From positions 682,001 through 746,000 of the forward strand of contig NZ_FQXT01000002.1 of NCBI RefSeq assembly GCF_900130045.1: a stretch of DNA of 64,000 nt, read 5' to 3'. Numbering within the stretch: the stretch's first letter is position 1; every line of letters starts with the position of its first letter. The notes beneath the pieces are model-generated. The model was not told the origin of the DNA. It made no database searches and saw only the letters and a list, made by a program, of their open reading frames with translations. This DNA comes from Leeuwenhoekiella palythoae. Its GTDB lineage: Bacteria; Bacteroidota; Bacteroidia; Flavobacteriales; Flavobacteriaceae. Position numbers and translations under genes: made by a program. Shown piece by piece: positions 1 to 8,269 of this stretch.

Positions 1-894
1 GTTGCAGCTGTATTTGTTGGTCTTATATCTTTCATTTTGGTGAAGAATTCTTTGAATAATATTGAACGGCCAAGTTTGGACGCTCTAATCGTTAATGAGG
101 AAGTTCTATTAGAAACAGGAAATTCACAATTCGAAGTAACACTTACTGATAGTCAGGAAGATAGTATATCTGTTTCAGGTAAGATGGTCGCTAGAATAAG
201 TAATAATACCATTATTCTTCCTCAAATAAGCAACTTAGCTAAGAATATAGAATTCTCAACGTTAAAAGTTCCGTACGGTAAAAAAGCAAGAATGATTTTG
301 TCTGATAGTACTAAAGTCGTTTTAAATGCAGGATCTCAGCTTCGGTTTCCAAATCATTTTTCTTTCAAAGGAGCTCGTAAAGTTGAACTAATAGGAGAAG
401 CTTATTTTGAAGTCACAAAAAATAAAGAACATCCATTTATTGTAGAAACAAAAAATCTTGATGTACAAGTTTTAGGAACCCAGTTTAATGTTTCAGCATT
501 TCAAAATGAATCTAAGACTAATGTTGTTCTTGTAGAAGGTTTGGTTCAAATCGACTTTCAGTCGAAAGAACCTAGTGCCATCCTAAATCCAGGTGAAATG
601 GCTATTCATGATGCCAAAGTAAATAAAAGCGAAATTCATCAAGTCATCCCTGAAATTTATACCTCTTGGATGGATGATAAGTTAATATTTAGAAATATTG
701 AGTTTGATGAACTTCTAACACGATTAGAAAGGCATTATAATGTTTCTATTGTTAATGATGATGCTGAATTAGGAAAGGAAATTTTCAATGCAAATTTCGG
801 GGATTCTAATATTGACGAAGTTTTTGAATACTTCAATGAGATTCACAAAATTGACTACCAAATAAGTGGAAATAAAATTATAATTAAAAACTAA
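1..894 (+). CDS. FecR family anti-sigma factor (5' partial)
   Basis: The frame is open from the first base of the window, so the N-terminal cytoplasmic part is missing. The first visible residues (VAAVFVGLISFIL) are a membrane segment, followed by the periplasmic part. The FecR domain covers roughly visible residues 80-175 (motifs VPYGKKA, GEAYFEV, VLGTQFNV), and a DUF4974-like C-terminal domain covers about 215-297. Members of this family hold an ECF sigma factor at the inner membrane and release it when an STN-bearing TonB-dependent receptor is loaded. The next gene is such a receptor, which supports the pairing; the sigma factor should lie just left of the window. A shorter start (TTG at 37) would remove the membrane helix and is unlikely. 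Confidence 0.93.
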   Translation, partial: VAAVFVGLISFILVKNSLNNIERPSLDALIVNEEVLLETGNSQFEVTLTDSQEDSISVSGKMVARISNNTIILPQISNLAKNIEFSTLKVPYGKKARMILSDSTKVVLNAGSQLRFPNHFSFKGARKVELIGEAYFEVTKNKEHPFIVETKNLDVQVLGTQFNVSAFQNESKTNVVLVEGLVQIDFQSKEPSAILNPGEMAIHDAKVNKSEIHQVIPEIYTSWMDDKLIFRNIEFDELLTRLERHYNVSIVNDDAELGKEIFNANFGDSNIDEVFEYFNEIHKIDYQISGNKIIIKN

Positions 895-913
895 ATACTT
901 ATGAACAAAAAGT

Positions 914-944
914 AACCGGAAAATGGTTCCAGCACTTTCCGGTT
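914..944 (+). other. Intergenic hairpin between fecR and the susC-like gene
   Basis: AACCGGAAA at 914-922 pairs perfectly with TTTCCGGTT at 936-944 around a 13-base loop. No T-run follows, so it is not a standard terminator. It lies in the only sizeable gap between the regulator and the receptor gene and could be an RNA processing or stability element that sets different levels of FecR and receptor. The function is inference. Confidence 0.5.
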
Positions 945-997
945 GAATTAAATCGATCAGCTCATAAAACTAATCCATTATCTAATTATTTAAATGT

Positions 998-3900
998 ATG
1001 AAAAAACTTCTTACTAGAACAAGAAGAAAAGTATTGTCTTACCCTAAAAGTTTTTCTATGAAAATACTTCTTCTCTATTTCTTGACTACCACATCCCTAT
1101 TTCAAGCCAGCGAGAAAAATCCTAAAAACTTGATAACTTTAAAGTTAAGTGATATTACAATAGGGCAGCTATTTGATCAAATTGAATTGTCTACAGATTA
1201 TCGCTTCGTATATAAAGTCCAAGACATAGACCTAACAAAAAAGATTGATGTAGATGCTAAGAATCAAGATATTGAAACCCTTTTGACTGATGTTTTAGCC
1301 ACTCTTCAGACCAGCTTCACTTTAAATGGTAAGCAGATAATTTTGAAGCAGGATAACAAGACAAATATTTCAATAAGTTATTCTGATAATATAGAAGTTC
1401 AAAAATCGGTTAGTGGTACTATAACAAATGATTTGGGGAATCCATTTCCGGGTGTTTATATAGTAAAGAAGAATACTAATGACGGTACATTAAGTGATCT
1501 AGATGGAAAATATACCATTAATGTTTCTCCGCAGGATACCTTAGTATTCAGTTATCTTGGCTATACTACTACGTCAAGGATTGTAGGTCAACAATCGACT
1601 ATCAATGTTCAAATGAAGCAGAGTACTTCAGAGCTTTCAGAGGTTATTATTAATGGAATTTTTGAAAGAAAAGCAGAGAGTTTCACAGGTTCAGCAGTAA
1701 CTTTTACTAAGGAAGAGTTAAGCCGAGTTGGGAATCAAAATATCTTTCAGACTATTCAAAATATAGATCCGTCAATTGCAATTCTGGATAATTTTGAGTT
1801 AGGATCAAATCCTAACGCATTACCTGATATGCAGATTCGTGGAACTTCTACTTTTCCGGGTGAAGGGGTTGATGGATTTAAAGGGAATTATTTAAAAAGT
1901 CCCAATCAACCTTTATTTATTCTCAATGGTTTTGAAGTTACTGTAGAACGTGTTTTCGATCTGGATTTTAATCGAATTAAAAGTCTTACAATTTTAAAGG
2001 ATGCAGCCTCTAAGTCTCTCTATGGTTCGAGAGCGGCAAATGGCGTCGTAGTCATCGAAACTGATCAACTGAAAAATTCAGAGACACGCATTACATATAA
2101 CGCTATGATGGATGTAGAGTTGCCAGATCTTTCTAGTTACAATCTAACAAATTCTTTGCAAAAACTGGAAGCAGAGCAGTTAAATGGTTTTTATGAGGCC
2201 CGTAATGTTGAAGATTACATTGAGTTACAACAATTATATAATAGCCGCCTAAAACTTGCAAAGGAGGGGCTGAATACCGATTGGATGGCTCTTCCGTTGA
2301 GAAATGCAATAGGGCAAAGACATTCATTAGGTGTTGAATTAGGAGGGCAAAATTTAAGAGTTTTTGCAAATCTTAATTATCAAAAAAAAGCAGGTGTAAT
2401 GAAGGATTCTTATCGTGAAAATATAGGTGGTGGAATTACTACTATGTATTCCATTGATAATTTAAAGTTTAGAAATATTACAACGGTTATTTCGAATTCA
2501 GCAGCAGAATCTCCTTATGGTACTTTCAATGAGTATGCAATTATGAATCCGTACTGGAGGGCTAAAAATATAGATGGGACTATACCGTATTATGCTGAGT
2601 TTTTTGATGCCGATAATAACTATACCAATCCACTTTATAATTCCACAATTGGAGTAAAAAATGAATCTAGTTATTTCAATTTTATAAACAACTTTTATTT
2701 GGAGTGGCAGCTGATTCCTTCTTTAAAAACAATTGCTAGAATAGGTGTTGATGTAAAACGAAATGACGCAGACGAGTTTTACCCTGGGCAACATACACAA
2801 TTTGATAATTATGTAGATGATGAGCGCAAGGGGTCTTATCAAGTAAATAATGGTAAAAGCACATTTCTAACGGGAAATCTAAATCTGCAATACTCTAGAA
2901 ATTTTGGGAAACATTTTGTATTTGGGAATGCCTCTTTTGATATAAATGAGCGTAAATATGAAGAACTACAACATCTTGCAGAAGGTTTTCCTAGCAGTAG
3001 ACTTAACAACATAACCTTTGCAAGAGCTTACGCACTCGACTCAAGACCTATAGGAATAAGTGGGATTTCAAGAGAGCTGGGTTTTCTTGCAGTAGGATCC
3101 TATGTGTATGACAATAGGTTTTTAAGTGACCTTACTCTAAGATCAAGTGCTTCCTCTCAATTTGGAGCAGACAAAAGATGGTCTACCTTTTGGAGTTTAG
3201 GGCTCGGCTGGAATTTACACAATGAGAGTGTTTTTAGAAAAAGTGTATTCGAGCAATTGAAAGTTAGGGGTTCTTTAGGTTCAACGGGAAATCAGAATTT
3301 TAATACCAATCAGTCTATTGTAACCTATGCTTATTATCAGGACGCTTTTTATCAAGATTTTCCAGGATCGTATATATTTAACCTAGGTAACCCTAATCTT
3401 CAGTGGGAAAGCAAATTTGATTACAATATTGGACTAGATACTAAGATAGGAGGATTGAGTTTACGTTTTGATTATTATGAAAATTATACAGAAAATTTAA
3501 TAACAGATGTGTCTTTACCTTATTCTAACGGGTTTGATAGTGTTAAAGAAAATTTGGGTAAGGTAAAAAACAGTGGTATAGATGCTAATGCTACCTATCT
3601 CATTTGGTCAAACGGCACCAACTTTTTAAATGTGAATTTTGGAATTGCTACAAACACGAATAAAATTGTTGAACTATCTAATGCAATGCGAAGCTTTAAT
3701 GAATCTCAAGAGGAACTTGCTGCAGATGAGGAAAATAATACTCCTGTTCTAAGATATGAAGATGGGATGTCTATGAATGCAATCTGGGCCGTGCAATCTG
3801 CGGGTATTGACCCTGCCAGTGGTCGTGAAATTTTCATCAACAAAGACGGTAGTACAACCTATGAATGGGATGCGACCCAAATGGTTGTCGTAGGAGATAA

Positions 3901-4387
3901 TAATCCTAAGTATCGAGGAGTAGTTGGTATTTCTGGAGAATATGAGCGGTTTGGCCTAAGTGTTACAGCACGATATCTAGGTGGCGGTCAGCTGTACAAT
4001 CAAACTCTTGTAGATAAGGTTGAAAATGTTGATATGAATTACAACGTTGATGAACGTGTGCTTACTGGAAGATGGCAGTATCAAGGTCAGCAAAGTTATT
4101 TTAGAGGTATACGTGTTTTCAATTACGCTACTAATGGATATACCTTTGATAGAAGCTTAACTAAGCCTACTTCACGTTTTGTACAGGATCGTAATGAATT
4201 AGATATCGCAGCAATAAGTGCATATTATGACTTCGGTAAATCTATTAATAAAGCTCTTGGCCTAGAGCGTTTACGATTAGGGTTCAATATGAATAACGTT
4301 GTGAAGTTTTCAACCATTGAAATAGAGCGTGGAACCTTGTATCCTTTTTCAAGAACAATGTCATTTAGTCTAACTGCTACTTTCTAA
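998..4387 (+). CDS. SusC/RagA-type TonB-dependent outer-membrane transducer with STN domain
   Basis: A 1129-residue outer-membrane receptor. A leader is followed by a secretin/TonB short N-terminal (STN) domain at about 45-118, a carboxypeptidase-regulatory-like beta-sandwich at about 138-208, the plug at about 215-360 (ILKDAASKSLYGSRAANGV), and then the beta-barrel to a C-terminal aromatic residue (LTATF). The STN domain is what contacts FecR, so this receptor both imports and signals; the carbohydrate-PUL receptor at 22243 lacks it. The gene lies 103 bases after fecR and 11 bases before the susD partner, so they are almost certainly co-transcribed. The substrate cannot be read from sequence. 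FecR/STN control without linked glycosidases points away from a polysaccharide. Confidence 0.95.
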   Translation: MKKLLTRTRRKVLSYPKSFSMKILLLYFLTTTSLFQASEKNPKNLITLKLSDITIGQLFDQIELSTDYRFVYKVQDIDLTKKIDVDAKNQDIETLLTDVLATLQTSFTLNGKQIILKQDNKTNISISYSDNIEVQKSVSGTITNDLGNPFPGVYIVKKNTNDGTLSDLDGKYTINVSPQDTLVFSYLGYTTTSRIVGQQSTINVQMKQSTSELSEVIINGIFERKAESFTGSAVTFTKEELSRVGNQNIFQTIQNIDPSIAILDNFELGSNPNALPDMQIRGTSTFPGEGVDGFKGNYLKSPNQPLFILNGFEVTVERVFDLDFNRIKSLTILKDAASKSLYGSRAANGVVVIETDQLKNSETRITYNAMMDVELPDLSSYNLTNSLQKLEAEQLNGFYEARNVEDYIELQQLYNSRLKLAKEGLNTDWMALPLRNAIGQRHSLGVELGGQNLRVFANLNYQKKAGVMKDSYRENIGGGITTMYSIDNLKFRNITTVISNSAAESPYGTFNEYAIMNPYWRAKNIDGTIPYYAEFFDADNNYTNPLYNSTIGVKNESSYFNFINNFYLEWQLIPSLKTIARIGVDVKRNDADEFYPGQHTQFDNYVDDERKGSYQVNNGKSTFLTGNLNLQYSRNFGKHFVFGNASFDINERKYEELQHLAEGFPSSRLNNITFARAYALDSRPIGISGISRELGFLAVGSYVYDNRFLSDLTLRSSASSQFGADKRWSTFWSLGLGWNLHNESVFRKSVFEQLKVRGSLGSTGNQNFNTNQSIVTYAYYQDAFYQDFPGSYIFNLGNPNLQWESKFDYNIGLDTKIGGLSLRFDYYENYTENLITDVSLPYSNGFDSVKENLGKVKNSGIDANATYLIWSNGTNFLNVNFGIATNTNKIVELSNAMRSFNESQEELAADEENNTPVLRYEDGMSMNAIWAVQSAGIDPASGREIFINKDGSTTYEWDATQMVVVGDNNPKYRGVVGISGEYERFGLSVTARYLGGGQLYNQTLVDKVENVDMNYNVDERVLTGRWQYQGQQSYFRGIRVFNYATNGYTFDRSLTKPTSRFVQDRNELDIAAISAYYDFGKSINKALGLERLRLGFNMNNVVKFSTIEIERGTLYPFSRTMSFSLTATF

Positions 4388-4398
4388 AATTAATTACT

Positions 4399-5868
4399 AT
4401 GAACAAAATATATATAAAATTTCTGATGTGCTTAGTTCTGGTTTTAGGGGCCGGGTGTGAGAATGACTGGTTAGATGAGCAATCTAGCAACCAACTTACT
4501 GCAGAAGAGCAGTTTGAAACTATCGATGGATTTAAGGATGCATTAATAGGCTCTTATATAGGTTTAACTGCTGAAGAGCTTTATGGAAAAGATTTATCTT
4601 GGAATATTGTTGACTTGCTGAGTCAACAATATGCAGCCTTACCTGTTCAGGCTCAATATGCTGGGATACAGCAATTTCAGTATGAGACACTAAGGTCGGC
4701 TGGTCAAATTGAGGCTTCTTGGAGTGGGGCATATAATACAATTGCAAATGTAAATTTAGCATTGGAAATGACTGAAAAAAACAGGTCGGTACTCGGAGAT
4801 ATTAATTATAGACTGATAAGAGGAGAACTATTAGGTCTTCGGGTATTTCTTCATTTTGATATGATGCGCCTATTTAATGCAGGTAATCTAGAAAATCGAC
4901 CAGAGCTATTTCAAGAATATGCCATACCCTATGTAACCACCTTTGATAAAGAAATTAAACCTCAGTTAAGCTTTAGTGAAACTTTTGAGATGATGGAAGC
5001 TGACTTGCAGGAATCACTATCCTTATTAGAGGAAGATCCTGTTTTTTCAGAACAGTCAGATAATTATTATGCTGAGGTTAACCGAGATGGATTTTACAAT
5101 TTCCGTGAGCAACGTATGAATTATTTTGCTGTAAAAGCTTTATTAGCAAGAGTGTTGCAATGGCAGGGTGATCAAGAAGCGGCTGGAACCGTAGCGCAAG
5201 AGATTATTGATGATTCTTTTGCGATGCTTATCGATTCAGATTCTCATCCGGTTTCTACAGATCGCATATTGTATCAAGAGGTGTTGTTTATGATAGATGT
5301 CGAAGGTCTTATAGATGATATAAACCCTTTGCTTAGAGCAGAAGGAGACAATGCTAATTATGATGCTTTGTATTATACATCCAATTATGTAAATGAAACA
5401 TTTGAAACAGAAAATGTAAATGTGGGTGTTCCGGATGTACGCTTTAATACCTTGATGCAAACTCAAGCAAGGGGAGTTGTGAATTTAAAGTTATTCCAGA
5501 ATAATATGCGTGCAGAAAATTATAATCAAATACCGCTTATTAAGCTTCCAGAGATGTATTATATAGCTGCCGAGGCTTATGCTAAGAGCAATATGCTTGA
5601 TCAAGCTGTAGAACTTCTTAACACGGTTAGAAGTAGTAGAGGCATAATTGAACAAATTCCAAGTGATGCTTCTCAAGAGGATGTTCTTTTAGAAGTATAT
5701 AAAGAATACCACAAAGAATTTTTAGGTGAAGGTCAGTGGTTTTATTATTTAAAAAGAAATGGTATTGCAGAAATACCTGGAGTATTTGACAATACCATTA
5801 CTATTGATGATCAAGAATATGTATTACCATATCCAGACAATGAAGTAGAATTTGGAAATAGAAATTAG
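4399..5868 (+). CDS. SusD/RagB-type substrate-binding lipoprotein
   Basis: A 489-residue surface lipoprotein with a type II signal peptide ending LGAGC (lipidated Cys20), followed by the acidic stretch ENDWLDE seen in surface-exposed flavobacterial lipoproteins. It has SusD-like features: an N-terminal WLDEQSSNQL segment, TPR-type helices, a central NYFAVKALLARVLQWQGD segment, and a C-terminal LPEMYYIAAEAYAKS followed by NTVRSSRG. SusD proteins cap the SusC barrel and bind the ligand. The gene starts 11 bases after the receptor stop codon. Its sequence is clearly different from the second SusD at 25370, so the two loci should have different ligands. Confidence 0.95.
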   Translation: MNKIYIKFLMCLVLVLGAGCENDWLDEQSSNQLTAEEQFETIDGFKDALIGSYIGLTAEELYGKDLSWNIVDLLSQQYAALPVQAQYAGIQQFQYETLRSAGQIEASWSGAYNTIANVNLALEMTEKNRSVLGDINYRLIRGELLGLRVFLHFDMMRLFNAGNLENRPELFQEYAIPYVTTFDKEIKPQLSFSETFEMMEADLQESLSLLEEDPVFSEQSDNYYAEVNRDGFYNFREQRMNYFAVKALLARVLQWQGDQEAAGTVAQEIIDDSFAMLIDSDSHPVSTDRILYQEVLFMIDVEGLIDDINPLLRAEGDNANYDALYYTSNYVNETFETENVNVGVPDVRFNTLMQTQARGVVNLKLFQNNMRAENYNQIPLIKLPEMYYIAAEAYAKSNMLDQAVELLNTVRSSRGIIEQIPSDASQEDVLLEVYKEYHKEFLGEGQWFYYLKRNGIAEIPGVFDNTITIDDQEYVLPYPDNEVEFGNRN

Positions 5869-5890
5869 TACTCCATAAACTTTTAACATT

Positions 5891-6595
5891 ATGAAAATCT
5901 TTAAATTAATATTTAGCTTGGTATTTATAATAGTACTTAGCTCATGTGAAAAGGATGAGTTGACTGGTTTCTCGACTGCACCTGCTATAAATTTTATAAA
6001 CGATTCTACTCAATATTCTTTTATACAGGAACCAGCGGATGAGCATATCGTAGAAATTCCAGTTTTTGTTACAGGGGATTCAACTTCTTATGACCGGTTT
6101 TTTAACGTAGAAGTTCTTAACGATCCTGAAACTACAGCTTCAGAAAGTCAATATGAAATTGTTGAAGGAATCATTCCTTCTGGCAGCTTTAGTGGAAATC
6201 TGAAGGTTGAAGTAAGGAAAAGTCCTGCACTTGATGAAAGCTCTGTAGCTATTAAACTTTTGATAGTTTCCTCTGATGATTTTGTTGCTGGTGCTGAAGA
6301 AAGCAATCAGACTAAATTAATTTGGACTAATAAAATAGTCATTCCAGCGTGGACTTATTTTAGATATTTTTTTACAGCATATCCCAGCAGTCGTGCTTAC
6401 CGCATTTTCATTGAAGTAACAGGAATGACCACTTTTTCATTAGCAGACTATAGAGAGGTTGGTCCTACCGGTGCTCAGGCTTTAGGTAGGGCTTATGGGG
6501 ATTATATTAGAGCTTATAATGCGGAGCATCCTGGAGAACCTTTAGTTCATGATGATGGGCCAAATGCAGGGGAGGAAATCCTTCCGGTATATTAA
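5891..6595 (+). CDS. DUF4843 domain-containing lipoprotein
   Basis: A 234-residue lipoprotein (lipobox VLSSC, Cys19, followed by EKDE, a typical surface-export signal in this phylum). The rest is a beta-rich domain (IPVFVTGDST, YEIVEGIIPSG, LKVEVRKSPAL) and a C-terminal part that matches my recollection of the DUF4843 family, which is found beside STN-type SusC/SusD pairs with a PKD-like lipoprotein, as here. No enzymatic motif is visible. It is probably an accessory subunit of the outer-membrane complex. The gene is 22 bases after susD and 40 before the next lipoprotein gene. Confidence 0.85.
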   Translation: MKIFKLIFSLVFIIVLSSCEKDELTGFSTAPAINFINDSTQYSFIQEPADEHIVEIPVFVTGDSTSYDRFFNVEVLNDPETTASESQYEIVEGIIPSGSFSGNLKVEVRKSPALDESSVAIKLLIVSSDDFVAGAEESNQTKLIWTNKIVIPAWTYFRYFFTAYPSSRAYRIFIEVTGMTTFSLADYREVGPTGAQALGRAYGDYIRAYNAEHPGEPLVHDDGPNAGEEILPVY

Positions 6596-6635
6596 GCATT
6601 AAATTTTCGATATAACTTATTTAACAAATAAAGCA

Positions 6636-8159
6636 ATGAGAATAATTTTAAGAATAACCTATGCGCTATTACTTACGATAGTAGCACAGTCTTGTTTTGA
6701 AGACAACAGTGGTTTCGATATTAATACAATAGATGGTGTAGTTATCGATACCACAGGGAATAGTGAACTCACAGTATTTCAATTTGATAATCTAGTTGTT
6801 GAGCCCAATGTGGTCTATGCTGGGAATGAAGAAAACCTGGCCTTTGAGTGGAAAATAAATATCGCACCTACAGATACTATTTTTGACATATTGAGTAATG
6901 ATAAGAATTTGGATGCCCCAATAGCTTATAGACCTACAGACGCAATTAGAAACCATGAATTGATATTGACTGTTACTGATACTCAAACTGATATTGACTA
7001 TATTATGGCTTGGCCATTGAAAGTATTAAATAATATTGGACAAGGTATTGTAGTGGCTACAACTTCCGATGGTATGTCAACAGACTTAAGTCATATAATG
7101 AGTGAACAGGTGACATCAGATTTTGATGGTTTAGATGTAAAGTACAATGTGTATAGCTCCTTAAATGATGGGACGATTAACGGAGTAACTAAACAGCTTA
7201 AATACTACTCAATTTATGGTCAAGATGCTGTATTAGGAATTACCGATAATTCGATCTACAAAATAAATACGGTCGACTTTACATTAGGTGGTACAAATGG
7301 AGAATTATTTTACGTAGATAGACCTGTTTACAGTCCTCAAGCTTTAGGACAGGTAAATCAAGGGAGTCTTTTCATTAATAATGGAAACCTTACCGCTACT
7401 TATTTTGGGGCATCTCAAAAATTCGGTGTAGCCTTTGATTCTGAATTTACCGTCCCTGGTATAATTGCTGGAAAGACAGTGCAATCCCCGCCTGTAACCA
7501 TTATGTTTTATGATGAAGAAGTAGATGAATTTGTATACCAGCCTTCAATAACTCAATTTGGGGACAGCAATATGTACGCCATGCCTAATTCAAATGATGG
7601 TGCGTTCAATCCATCAACTGTGGATGATAAAATCAATTTAGCAGCAAGTGTAGGAACTGATGGAAATTTTAGACATCTTTTAAAGGACGAAAACAGCGGA
7701 GACGTTGGGTTATATATATTCGATAGTGGCGAAAGTGTTTATCCTGATGTTATTCCACCTTCAGCGATTGGATACTATGATTTATCGGAAGCACCAGAGA
7801 TTCAAAATGCAAAGTTCTTTGTGTTTGTGGATAATCAGAGAATTTTATATTATACTACAGATACAAAATTATACGCTGTTCTTTATTCCACTGCAACAGC
7901 TACTATACAGGAACGTTATACTTTAAGTGAGGGTGAACGATTTACTACCCTTCAAATTTATCAAGATGCAGATTATCCATTTGGATCAGATTATTTACCA
8001 TTAAATAATAGAGCTCTTTTAGCATCAACTTATGATGAAAATGAAGGACGAGTTTATCTCATGCCTCTTATAAATACAGGTGTTGGAAACGTAGATGTAG
8101 ATAATATTCAAATATGGGAAGGATTTGATCAGGTTACAGCTTTAACCAGTCAGTTTTAA
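6636..8159 (+). CDS. PKD-like family lipoprotein
   Basis: A 507-residue lipoprotein (lipobox VAQSC, Cys20). The N-terminal third looks like a PKD-type beta-sandwich (NLAFEWKIN near 65 and HELILTVTDTQT near 105). The remainder has blades such as KLYAVLYSTATATI and resembles a beta-propeller-like binding domain. Proteins of this kind close SusC-SusD-DUF4843 operons in Bacteroidota, and the role is probably surface ligand capture. No catalytic motif is seen. A terminator follows directly, so this is the last gene of the outer-membrane transcription unit. Confidence 0.8.
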   Translation: MRIILRITYALLLTIVAQSCFEDNSGFDINTIDGVVIDTTGNSELTVFQFDNLVVEPNVVYAGNEENLAFEWKINIAPTDTIFDILSNDKNLDAPIAYRPTDAIRNHELILTVTDTQTDIDYIMAWPLKVLNNIGQGIVVATTSDGMSTDLSHIMSEQVTSDFDGLDVKYNVYSSLNDGTINGVTKQLKYYSIYGQDAVLGITDNSIYKINTVDFTLGGTNGELFYVDRPVYSPQALGQVNQGSLFINNGNLTATYFGASQKFGVAFDSEFTVPGIIAGKTVQSPPVTIMFYDEEVDEFVYQPSITQFGDSNMYAMPNSNDGAFNPSTVDDKINLAASVGTDGNFRHLLKDENSGDVGLYIFDSGESVYPDVIPPSAIGYYDLSEAPEIQNAKFFVFVDNQRILYYTTDTKLYAVLYSTATATIQERYTLSEGERFTTLQIYQDADYPFGSDYLPLNNRALLASTYDENEGRVYLMPLINTGVGNVDVDNIQIWEGFDQVTALTSQF

Positions 8160-8171
8160 TTTGTATTAGCT

Positions 8172-8221
8172 AGGGCACTCTCCTTTTCTTTTCAAAGGAT
8201 AAGGAGAACCCTTTATTTTTT
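8172..8221 (+). terminator. Intrinsic terminator after the SusC/SusD/DUF4843/PKD unit
   Basis: AGGG plus TCTCCTT pairs with AAGGAGA plus CCCT around a roughly 15-base loop, then a T-rich run (TTTATTTTTT). It separates the outer-membrane genes from the following ABC/M16 genes; read-through would make the downstream genes less abundant. Confidence 0.65.
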
Positions 8222-8269
8222 AATGATGCCGTAGATAGAAATATCTGCAGTACAAGCTTTTTTTGTCTT

